The notes beneath the pieces are model-generated. The model saw only the letters and a program-made list of their open reading frames with translations, searched no databases and had not been told where the DNA came from. Both the position numbers and the translations under genes were made by a program. From positions 2,242,001 to 2,306,000 of the forward strand of contig NZ_CP048632.1 in assembly GCF_010669145.1 (NCBI RefSeq): a stretch of 64,000 bases of DNA, given 5' to 3'. How positions within the stretch are numbered: position 1 is the stretch's first letter; each line of letters starts with the position of its first letter. The DNA comes from Rhizobium oryzihabitans. GTDB lineage: Bacteria; Pseudomonadota; Alphaproteobacteria; Rhizobiales; Rhizobiaceae. Shown piece by piece: positions 57,396 to 64,000 of this stretch.

Positions 57396-58592
57396 TTGCC
57401 TTCGGACCTGCGAAAACCGCTTCTGGGTCGTCAGAAAAAAAGCGCCGGTATCAACCGGCGCTTTTCCGTCATTATGGTTCTGTCTGTGCTTGCTGTCCTT
57501 ACACTTGGTGGGCTTTCCGTCTATACGGCGTTGTCTCCGGGCAATCTGCAGAAGACGGCGGCTGGTCCGGACACCCAACCCAAGCTCCCCGAAAATAAGC
57601 CGGAACCGGCGGCGACCGATGCCGGACCCCGCGATACCGCTGGTCTCCAGCCGGAAAGCGGACGCTCCGGCGCCAATATCAATCGGGCGACGATGCCGGA
57701 CGGCAATGTCGTGTCGGTCTATTCTCCCCGCCCCCGGGACAGCGACGGACCCGTGTTGATGAGCGGCCAGACCTATGGTCAGGATCCGCGCATGGCCACG
57801 CGGCCTAATGATGCGTTGCTGGAAGAGACCGCCTTTGGCCGGCTGCCGGTCGTCGGTGCCGATGGGTTGCGGCCGATGGAGCAATATGCCCGGCCGTGGT
57901 CCGGCGCACGTGGCACCCGGGTGGCGATCGTGGTCGGCGGTCTCGGCCTCAGCCAGACGGGATCGCAAAAGGCGATCCGGGAATTGCCACCGGAGGTGAC
58001 GCTCGGTTTCGCCGCCAGCGGCAACAGCCTGCAGCGCTGGATGCAGGAGGCGCGCCGTCAGGGTCATGAAATCCTTCTTCAGATACCGCTGGAGCCCTTC
58101 GGTTATCCCGGCACCAATCCCGGCCCGGATACGCTGCTGGCGGGCGATCCTGCCAAGGTCAACATGGACCGGCTGCACCGCTCCATGGCAAAAATCACCA
58201 ATTATACCGGCGTCATGAATTATCTCGGCGGGCGCTTTCTTTCCGAACAGGCGGCGCTGGAGCCGGTGATGCGCGACATCGGCAAGCGCGGGCTGCTTTT
58301 TCTGGATGACGCCTCATCGGCGCAGTCGCTGAGCGGCGGGATCGCCAAGGCCATCTCCGCGCCGCAGGGTTTTGCCGATGTGCTGCTTGACGGCGAAGTG
58401 ATCGAGGCCTCCATCCTGCGCAAGCTGGATGAGCTGGAGCGGATTGCGCGCCGCAACGGTCAGGCAATCGGTGTGGCGTCAGCTTTCGACGAAAGCATTG
58501 CCGCCATCTCGAAATGGTCGCGGGAAGCCGGTGGACGCGGTATCGAGATCGTCGGCGTTTCTGCGCTTGTTTCGCAGCAGGCGGGGCAGTAA
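57396..58592 (+). CDS. Divergent polysaccharide deacetylase family protein
   Basis: This 398-residue protein starts at a TTG (57396); it has a cytoplasmic basic tail, one transmembrane segment (VIMVLSVLAVLTLGGLSVY) and a Pro-rich linker to about residue 160. A domain of the divergent polysaccharide deacetylase family follows (VAIVVGGLGLSQTGSQKAI, EILLQIPLEPFGYPGTNPGPDTLL, VMNYLGGRFLS, LLFLDDASS). The family is related to NodB-type deacetylases and typically follows ctpA; its substrate is not known. Confidence 0.85.
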   Translation: MPSDLRKPLLGRQKKSAGINRRFSVIMVLSVLAVLTLGGLSVYTALSPGNLQKTAAGPDTQPKLPENKPEPAATDAGPRDTAGLQPESGRSGANINRATMPDGNVVSVYSPRPRDSDGPVLMSGQTYGQDPRMATRPNDALLEETAFGRLPVVGADGLRPMEQYARPWSGARGTRVAIVVGGLGLSQTGSQKAIRELPPEVTLGFAASGNSLQRWMQEARRQGHEILLQIPLEPFGYPGTNPGPDTLLAGDPAKVNMDRLHRSMAKITNYTGVMNYLGGRFLSEQAALEPVMRDIGKRGLLFLDDASSAQSLSGGIAKAISAPQGFADVLLDGEVIEASILRKLDELERIARRNGQAIGVASAFDESIAAISKWSREAGGRGIEIVGVSALVSQQAGQ

Positions 58593-58649
58593 ACCTTGTG
58601 CGCGGCAATTTTCCGCGCCTTTTAGGCGCCCAGACAGTGCGGGTTTCCA

Positions 58650-59162
58650 ATGACAATCAAAGCAGAAGATTTGCCTTACCGTCCCTGCGCGGGGATGATG
58701 GTTCTGAACGCCGAAGGCCTGGTCTGGGCCGGCCGGCGCATCAGTGAAGGTAACTCCGAATATGACGGGTCACCGCAATTGTGGCAGATGCCGCAAGGCG
58801 GTATCGACGACGGCGAGCGGCCTTTAACAGCCGCCATTCGCGAACTCTATGAAGAGACGGGCATGACATCGGTGACGTTGCTGGCGGAAGCCAGCGACTG
58901 GATTCACTATGATCTGCCGCCCGAACTGATCGGCATCGGTCTCAGAGGCAAATATCGCGGGCAGGCGCAACGCTGGTTTGCGTTTCGTTTCGATGGCGAC
59001 GAAAGCGAAATCCAGATCGATCCGCCGCCGACCGGGCATACGGCTGAATTTGACGCCTGGGGCTGGAAACCGATGGAAAGCCTTCCCGAGCTGATCGTGC
59101 CGTTCAAGCGTGGGGTCTATGAGAAGGTGGTTGCGGAGTTCCGGCATCTCTCCGGCAAATAA
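58650..59162 (+). CDS. rppH: RNA pyrophosphohydrolase RppH (Nudix)
   Basis: This 170-residue Nudix hydrolase begins [21 protein letters not shown] and has a complete Nudix box (GGIDDGE, then REL-EETG), followed by [10 protein letters not shown] and [11 protein letters not shown], typical of RppH. It removes pyrophosphate from mRNA 5' ends and starts decay. A bidirectional terminator follows. Confidence 0.94.
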   Translation: MTIKAEDLPYRPCAGMMVLNAEGLVWAGRRISEGNSEYDGSPQLWQMPQGGIDDGERPLTAAIRELYEETGMTSVTLLAEASDWIHYDLPPELIGIGLRGKYRGQAQRWFAFRFDGDESEIQIDPPPTGHTAEFDAWGWKPMESLPELIVPFKRGVYEKVVAEFRHLSGK

Positions 59163-59190
59163 AAAAGGCGGCCGTTGGCCGCCTTTTCCT
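59163..59190. terminator. Bidirectional terminator between rppH and bfr
   Basis: AAAAGGCGGCC (59163-59173) and GGCCGCCTTTT (59177-59187) pair around GTT with A and T runs on both sides, between convergent genes. Confidence 0.9.
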
Positions 59191-59207
59191 TAGTCCATTG
59201 TGAGAGC

Positions 59208-59693
59208 TTATTCCGCTTCGTTGGCGGAATCGGCGTTGAGCTGGCCGTATTTTTCCTGGCCGATCTTGCCGAGCAGTTCGAGCTGGGTTTCGAGGAAGTC
59301 GATATGGCCTTCCTCGTCGATCAGCAGGGTTTCGAACAGCTTCATGGAGACATAGTCTCCGGCCTCGTGACAGATATCACGCGATTTCTTGTAGGAGGTG
59401 CGGGCGTCGTATTCGCCGGCGAGATCTGCTTCCAGCACTTCCTTGACGTTCTGGCCGATGCGCAGCGGAGCCAGGGTCTGAAGGTTGGGATGGCCTTCGA
59501 GGAAAATGATACGATCAATGATCTTGTCGGCGTGCTGCATCTCTTCGATGGATTCCGCACGCTCTTTCTTCGCGAGCTTGGTGTAACCCCAATCGTTCAG
59601 AAGCCGGTAGTGAAGCCAATATTGGTTTACTGCACCGAGTTCGAGGAATAGGGCCTCGTTAAGCCGCTCGATGACTTTTTTGTCGCCTTTCAA
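59208..59693 (-). CDS. bfr: Bacterioferritin
   Basis: The TTG at 59693, with AGGAGAG about 6 bases upstream, gives 161 residues and the family N-terminus ([29 protein letters not shown]). The ferroxidase residues are visible in [34 protein letters not shown] and [17 protein letters not shown], and the haem-ligand Met is in the RIIFLEG/EEMQHAD segment. It stores iron in a 24-mer. The start overlaps the end of bfd by 35 bases. The minus-strand bfd-bfr order suggests shared iron control. Confidence 0.95.
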   Translation of the reverse strand: MKGDKKVIERLNEALFLELGAVNQYWLHYRLLNDWGYTKLAKKERAESIEEMQHADKIIDRIIFLEGHPNLQTLAPLRIGQNVKEVLEADLAGEYDARTSYKKSRDICHEAGDYVSMKLFETLLIDEEGHIDFLETQLELLGKIGQEKYGQLNADSANEAE

Positions 59694-59970
59694 TGTCCGC
59701 TCTCCTGTTCTCTTCATGGAATCGCTTCAAGCGGGACATAAAATCAAAAACATCGGCCTCAGTCGAGTGGCGACGGGCGTGATATTCTTCCGTGGTTTTG
59801 ATGATCAGGTCGACAACGGTGGGAAAACAGCCGCAGCAACGGCCGCGCTTTTCCATGGCATGATACACTTTTGCAGGAACGATCAACTGCCAACAGTCTT
59901 CATCCAGGAGCTCGTTGATGACGTCCCGGATATCGTGATCGGTGATGTAATTGCAGCTGCAAACCAGCAT
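59659..59970 (-). CDS. bfd: Bacterioferritin-associated ferredoxin Bfd-like protein
   Basis: This 103-residue protein begins [18 protein letters not shown] and has [14 protein letters not shown], giving the CxC and CxxC cysteines of a BFD-type 2Fe-2S cluster. The length exceeds E. coli Bfd (64 residues) by a charged C-terminal helix. Bfd reduces stored ferric iron in bacterioferritin. It lies upstream of bfr and downstream of a probable Irr box. Confidence 0.88.
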   Translation of the reverse strand: MLVCSCNYITDHDIRDVINELLDEDCWQLIVPAKVYHAMEKRGRCCGCFPTVVDLIIKTTEEYHARRHSTEADVFDFMSRLKRFHEENRRADIERRQKSHRAA

Positions 59971-60067
59971 GATGAACTGCCTGTATGACGCAACACGTTG
60001 TTTTAGTTCTTAAACCAAAACAGGACACCTACTGTCAAGAAAAACATCCCGCCTGATGGCCTCCAGT

Positions 60068-60084
60068 TTTCTAGACTCATTCTA
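60068..60084. promoter_or_regulatory. Probable Irr box (ICE motif) upstream of bfd-bfr
   Basis: TCTAGACTCATTCTAAA matches the iron-control element consensus TTTAGAA-N3-TTCTAAA in 12 of 14 defined positions. It lies about 100 bases upstream of the bfd start. Irr represses iron-storage genes under iron limitation in rhizobia, so the placement makes sense. Confidence 0.55.
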
Positions 60085-60236
60085 AACTATACAAAAACTA
60101 TCGTGTTTTCATTGGTTTAGCATTTTCATCATTGAGGTATTTTACATTCAAGTTTTTGTGCTTCGCAAAAACGCAAACGCTATTATCACGAAAAGTTTAC
60201 TGCATTCGGCCGGTCCGGAGGCCGTGGTAATCCTTA

Positions 60237-60962
60237 TCAGGCGAAATATTGCCCGCCATTGGCGGTCATCGTGGAGCCGGTGATGAAGCCGGCCTCGTCG
60301 GACACCAGGAAGAGGACGCAGCGTGCGATTTCCTCCGGTTCGCCTAGTCGCCCAACGGGAATCTGCGGCACAATCCGTTCGGCCAGCACTTTCTCCGGTA
60401 TCGCTCTCACCATCTCCGTGCCGATATAGCCGGGGCAGATCGCGTTGACGGTGATGTTGCGGCTGGCACCTTCCTGGGCAAGCGCCTTGGTGAAGCCGAT
60501 ATCGCCGGCCTTCGAAGCGGAATAGTTCGCCTGGCCGGCCTGGCCCTTCTGGCCGTTGATCGAGGATATATTGACGATGCGCCCAAAGCCGCGGTCGCGC
60601 ATGCCCGGCCAGACGGGATGCGTCATGTTGAAGACGCCGGTGAGATTGGTGTCGATCACCTCGCGCCATTGCTGCGGCGACATCTTGTGAAACATGGCAT
60701 CGCGGGTGATGCCGGCATTGTTGACGAGGACCTCAACGGGACCGAGGGTTTCTTCCACCTTCGCTATGCCGTTCACGCAGGCGTCGTAGTCGCGCACATC
60801 CCACTGAAATGCCGGAATGCCGGTGTCTTTCTGGAATGCTTCCGCCCTGTCCGTCGTGAAGGCATAATTGACGGCGACCCGGTAACCGGCCGCCTGCAAG
60901 GCGCGGGCGATTGCAGCGCCGATGCCGCTCGTTCCACCCGAAATCAACGCAACCCGGCTCAT
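60237..60962 (-). CDS. phbB: Acetoacetyl-CoA reductase PhbB
   Basis: The ATG at 60962 has GGAGG about 6 bases upstream and gives 241 residues; an ATG at 60974 has no such site. This short-chain dehydrogenase has ALISGGTSGIGAAIARAL at the N-terminus, NNAGITRDAMFHKM, and the catalytic NISSINGQKGQAGQANYSASKAG. It reduces acetoacetyl-CoA with NADPH for poly-3-hydroxybutyrate. It lies 169 bases downstream of phbA on the same strand. Confidence 0.95.
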   Translation of the reverse strand: MSRVALISGGTSGIGAAIARALQAAGYRVAVNYAFTTDRAEAFQKDTGIPAFQWDVRDYDACVNGIAKVEETLGPVEVLVNNAGITRDAMFHKMSPQQWREVIDTNLTGVFNMTHPVWPGMRDRGFGRIVNISSINGQKGQAGQANYSASKAGDIGFTKALAQEGASRNITVNAICPGYIGTEMVRAIPEKVLAERIVPQIPVGRLGEPEEIARCVLFLVSDEAGFITGSTMTANGGQYFA

Positions 60963-61131
60963 ATCGGCCTCCATGACCTGTCACTGAAGCGCCTGCATAT
61001 GCGCGGATGCTTCAATCCTGCTCAACTTTTTTGTCGTGCTCAACGGCCATAGAAATGCGGCCAATGGGAGGCCGCTTCTACCCTATTGTTCGCCGAACCG
61101 GAATTGCTTTTTGGAAGCCGCGTTGCTGCCG

Positions 61132-62313
61132 TCAGAGCGCCTCGATGCACATGGCGACACCCATGCCGCCGCCGATACAAAGCGTTGCGAGACCCTTCGA
61201 TACGTTGCGGCGGCGCATCTCGAAAATCAATGTATTGAGGACACGTGCGCCGGAAGCGCCAATCGGATGGCCGATGGCAATGGCCCCGCCGTTGACGTTG
61301 ACGATATCAGGATCGAGGCCCAGTTCGCGCACCACGGCGCAGGACTGGGCGGCAAAGGCTTCGTTGGCTTCCACAAGGCCGATATCGTTTATCGACCAGC
61401 CGGCCTTGGCGAGCGCCTTGCGGGAGGCGGGGATGGGGCCCGTGCCCATGATCTGCGGATCGACGCCCGCCGTTGCCCAGGAGACGATACGCGCCAGAGG
61501 CTGGATGCCGCGCTTTGCAGCTTCCTGCTCCGACATCAACAGTGTGGCGGCTGCGCCGTCATTCAGGCCGGAGGCATTGCCGGCCGTGACGGTGCCTTCC
61601 TTGTCGAAGGCGGGGCGCAGCTTGGCCATGGTTTCCAGCGAAGCGCCATGACGGATATGTTCGTCCGCATCGATGACGATATCGGCCTTGCGGCCTTTTA
61701 CCGTGAAGGCCACGATCTCGTCCGTAAAGCGTCCGGCGTTCTGTGCCGCTTCGGCCTTGTTTTGCGATGCGACGGCGAACTGGTCCTGTTCATCGCGAGA
61801 GAGCTGCCATTGGCGGGCGATGTTTTCGGCGGTAATGCCCATGTGGTAACCATAAAAGGCGTCGGTCAGGCCGTCTTTCAGCATGGTGTCGATCATCTTG
61901 AAATCGCCCATCTTCACGCCGCCGCGCAGATGCGCGCAATGGGGAGCCATGGACATGGATTCCTGCCCGCCGGCAATGACGATGGCTGCGTCGCCTGTCA
62001 CGATCTGCTGCATGCCGAGGGCAACGGCGCGCAGGCCCGAACCGCAGAGCTGATTGAGGCCGAAGGCGGTTGCTTCCTGAGGGATACCGGCCTTCATCGC
62101 CGCCTGTCGTGCCGGGTTCTGCCCCTCACCTGCGGTGAGGACCTGTCCAAGGATGACTTCATCGATTTCACCTGCCGCAACACCGGCGCGTTCCAGCACC
62201 GCGTTGATGACGGTTGCCCCAAGTTCATGGGCGGGCGTATTGGCGAAATGGCCATTAAAAGAACCGACGGCGGTGCGGGCGGCGCTGGCAATCACGATTG
62301 AAGGCAGGGACAT
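61132..62313 (-). CDS. phbA: Acetyl-CoA acetyltransferase PhbA (beta-ketothiolase)
   Basis: This 393-residue thiolase has the acylated Cys in LNQLCGSGLRAVA near residue 88, GGQESMSMAPH, the VNVNGGAIAIGHPIGASG motif with the catalytic His, and the second Cys in CIGGGMGVAM. It condenses two acetyl-CoA to acetoacetyl-CoA for PHB synthesis together with phbB. Its start faces the divergent phaR gene. Confidence 0.96.
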   Translation of the reverse strand: MSLPSIVIASAARTAVGSFNGHFANTPAHELGATVINAVLERAGVAAGEIDEVILGQVLTAGEGQNPARQAAMKAGIPQEATAFGLNQLCGSGLRAVALGMQQIVTGDAAIVIAGGQESMSMAPHCAHLRGGVKMGDFKMIDTMLKDGLTDAFYGYHMGITAENIARQWQLSRDEQDQFAVASQNKAEAAQNAGRFTDEIVAFTVKGRKADIVIDADEHIRHGASLETMAKLRPAFDKEGTVTAGNASGLNDGAAATLLMSEQEAAKRGIQPLARIVSWATAGVDPQIMGTGPIPASRKALAKAGWSINDIGLVEANEAFAAQSCAVVRELGLDPDIVNVNGGAIAIGHPIGASGARVLNTLIFEMRRRNVSKGLATLCIGGGMGVAMCIEAL

Positions 62314-62423
62314 CTATTTTCTCCTCACAAGCGGGCGGAGACTGGCAAAGCTTTCAATGCAAGTCAAATGCCGAAAGTTGCTTTAAAAGATGTTGCTAAA
62401 TCACGCTGGAATCTTGCGAAAAA

Positions 62424-62500
62424 TTGCTGCGCAAAAAACAAACTGTTGCGATGCACAAAACATTTGTCAGAGGGCTTGTTTTGCGCATACACTTTGCAGC
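62424..62500. promoter_or_regulatory. Probable PhaR operator cluster between phbA and phaR
   Basis: TTGCTGCGCAA (62424-62434) is a perfect TTGC-N3-GCAA palindrome; TTGCGATGCACAA (62446-62458) and TTTTGCGCATACACTTTGCAG (from about 62479) repeat TTGC and TGCGCA. PhaR-type regulators bind TGC-rich inverted repeats, so the divergent gap likely controls both genes. Confidence 0.45.
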
Positions 62501-62556
62501 GGGAAGAGCAATAACACCAAAAAACAAAAAAATACCATCATCGCGAGGAGGCGGGC

Positions 62557-63132
62557 ATGGCGAAACACGACGGCGAAACAATCATTAAAAAATATGCCAA
62601 CCGGCGGCTCTACAATACCGGAACCAGCACCTATGTGACGCTCGACGATCTGGCGCAGATGGTCAAGCGCGGCGAGGATTTCAAGGTTCAGGACGCCAAG
62701 TCCTCCGAAGACATTACCCATGCGGTGCTGACGCAGATCATCGTCGAGCAGGAGGCCAAAACCGGCAATACGCTGCTGCCCACGGCGTTTCTGCGGCAAT
62801 TGATCTCCTATTATGGCGATCAGATGCAGATGGTCGTGCCGACCTTCCTCGAACATTCGATGAAGACCTTCTCCGATCAGCAGAGCCAGATGCAGGAACA
62901 TATGGCCAAGGCCTTCGGCGATGGTTCGATCGCCCGCAATTTTCAGGCGCCATTGCAGATGATGGAAGAGCAGATCCGTCGTAATACGGAACTGTTCCGG
63001 CAGGCGATGCAGGACTTCACGCCTTTCGCAATGCCGCAGGCGCCCAAGGAAACCCGCAAGCCGAACGCATCCGAGATCGATGAGCTGAAGGCGCAGCTGC
63101 GCGCATTGCAGCAAAAACTCGACCAGCTCTGA
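62557..63132 (+). CDS. phaR: Polyhydroxyalkanoate synthesis repressor PhaR
   Basis: This 191-residue protein has the PHB/PHA accumulation regulator DNA-binding domain: IIKKYANRRLYNTGTSTYVTL, VKRGEDFKVQDAKSSEDIT and ITHAVLTQIIVEQEAK. A PHB-binding region with NTLLPTAFLRQLISYYGDQMQ follows, then a C-terminal coiled coil (ELKAQLRALQQKLDQL). PhaR senses PHB granules and represses phasin and its own gene. It is divergent from phbA. Confidence 0.95.
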   Translation: MAKHDGETIIKKYANRRLYNTGTSTYVTLDDLAQMVKRGEDFKVQDAKSSEDITHAVLTQIIVEQEAKTGNTLLPTAFLRQLISYYGDQMQMVVPTFLEHSMKTFSDQQSQMQEHMAKAFGDGSIARNFQAPLQMMEEQIRRNTELFRQAMQDFTPFAMPQAPKETRKPNASEIDELKAQLRALQQKLDQL

Positions 63133-63227
63133 TGAAGGCCGTGGCATTCAGAAGCGGTGCGCTTCGCTTGCCTATATCCGCGATGCAGCTTCCAGCTTGC
63201 TGACCAAGGTGTTCAGACCTCTCCTCC

Positions 63228-63256
63228 GTCGTCCTCGGGTCAAGTCCGAGGATGAC
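63228..63256. repeat. Short inverted repeat of the TCATCCTCGG...CCGAGGATGA type
   Basis: GTCGTCCTCGG and CCGAGGATGAC pair around a 7-base loop with one G-T pair. Close variants are, from general knowledge, very common intergenic repeats in alphaproteobacteria. It sits between convergent phaR and the MFS gene, without a T run. Confidence 0.5.
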
Positions 63257-63312
63257 ATCGAATATGCGGAGCGATTTGTCATCACTCGCGCGTCTTATAA
63301 GTTTGAGGTTCT

Positions 63313-64000
63313 TCAGTTTGCGGCCCGCTCCGGCACACGCAGCAACAGCAGAAATCCAGCCCCCAGGAACAGGATGAGCGTGGCCATGCCGATATGGGCG
63401 GAGCCGCTCATATAGGTTGCTATTGAAAAGGACAGTGTCGCCATGAAGCTGGTAGCGCGACCGGAGAGCGCATAGATGCCGAAATAACGGCCCGCTTCTG
63501 CCACTGTAATATTGCGGGCGAGATAAGACCGCGACGAGGCCTGGACGGGGCCGAAGGCAAGGCCGATCAATACGCCATAAAGCAGATAGGCCTTTTCCGC
63601 GCCGGTGGCGAATATGCCGCCATTGTCTGCAGTCGATAATTGAATCCAGCCGAACAGGGTCGAGCCCTTTTCCGTGGAGACGATGCCGAGTGTGGCCAGC
63701 AGCAGGAGCACCAGACTGATGAGGATGGTGATACGCGAACCGAGTTTCTGATCGACGCGTCCGGCCGCAAAGCAGCCTGCGATGGCGACGACATTGAGGA
63801 GAATGCCGAAGAGGCCGATTTCCATTGTCGCCCAGCCGAACATGCCGGCGGCGAAGGCTCCCCCCAGAATGAGCACACCATTGACGCCGTCCTGATACAG
63901 CATGCGGGCGATGAGAAACCGCAGCAACACAGGGCGATAGCGAAGCTCGCGCAGCGTTGTTCTGAGCTCTGAAAGGCCCGAGCGGATTGCCGCCGCGAAA
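63313..64000 (-). CDS. MFS transporter, UMF1/Atg22-like, C-terminal part
   Basis: The frame stays open to the window edge on the minus strand, so the N-terminus is outside. The visible 228 residues contain about six hydrophobic segments (GVLILGGAFAAGMFGWA, IGLFGILLNVVAIAGCFAAG, ITILISLVLLLLATLGI, LLYGVLIGLAFGPVQASSRSYLA). DGVNGVLILGGAFAAG and PVQASSRSYLARN resemble the UMF1 (Atg22-like) family of the major facilitator superfamily. No substrate can be assigned. Confidence 0.85.
   Translation of the reverse strand, partial: FAAAIRSGLSELRTTLRELRYRPVLLRFLIARMLYQDGVNGVLILGGAFAAGMFGWATMEIGLFGILLNVVAIAGCFAAGRVDQKLGSRITILISLVLLLLATLGIVSTEKGSTLFGWIQLSTADNGGIFATGAEKAYLLYGVLIGLAFGPVQASSRSYLARNITVAEAGRYFGIYALSGRATSFMATLSFSIATYMSGSAHIGMATLILFLGAGFLLLLRVPERAAN

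Noticed and set aside
60152..60172. GTTTTTG/CAAAAAC hairpin downstream of phbB as a terminator
   Set aside because: The stem is A/T-rich and no T run follows on the minus strand, so a terminator cannot be supported.

Overview
The window looks like a primary-chromosome segment of a Rhizobiaceae bacterium, most probably of the Agrobacterium tumefaciens complex. This is inferred from moderately high GC, alphaproteobacterial gene order (mnmG-rsmG-parA-parB; rplU-rpmA-GNAT-obgE-proB-proA-nadD-rsfS-rlmH), an aerobic cob gene set, and a PHB locus with phaR. The mnmG/rsmG/parAB block with an intact parS site suggests the replication origin is nearby. I see no tRNA or rRNA gene, CRISPR array, insertion sequence or prophage.

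Layout. 1-9690: tRNA/rRNA modification (mnmG, rsmG, rsmB), chromosome partition (parA, parB, parS), an SDH assembly factor, htpX, a heparinase-family protein and purH. 9830-21723: a sugar-acid catabolic locus. It has a GntR regulator, an altronate-dehydratase-family enzyme and a sugar ABC transporter. These are followed by an aldo-keto reductase, a lactonase, an L-galactonate-dehydrogenase-like zinc enzyme, a frameshifted tagaturonate-reductase-like gene, a RhaM-type mutarotase and L-fuconate dehydratase. Together they fit a shared entry route for L-fucose and L-galactose that splits after the lactonase step. 21724-41116: nearly the whole cobalamin pathway (cobC, cobD, cobQ, cobO, then behind a cobalamin riboswitch a DUF1636 ferredoxin-like protein, cobW, cobN, cobG, cobH, cobI, cobJ, cobK, cobL, cobE, cobM, cbiD, cobA, cobB). 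It is packed with overlapping sense and antisense genes; cbiD stands where cobF would be expected.

41346-48899: a di-haem peroxidase-like protein, leuB, leuD, a CoA-ester lyase, a zincin, ribosomal proteins L21 and L27, and two tandem acetyltransferases behind a strongly structured intergenic RNA. 49115-59162: obgE, proB, proA, nadD, rsfS, rlmH, an EnvC-like factor, ctpA, a divergent polysaccharide deacetylase and rppH. 59208-64000: bfd-bfr with a probable Irr box, phbA-phbB, phaR with a probable operator cluster, and the end of an MFS gene.

Four genes (uxaB-like, cobG, leuD and possibly the first GNAT) carry what looks like a single-base loss, three of them in short C or G runs. This pattern is at least as compatible with sequencing indels as with real gene decay. 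Start codons were moved from the longest open frame wherever a ribosome binding site or family conservation favoured another start. All functional calls rest on reading motifs by eye; no database search was run.
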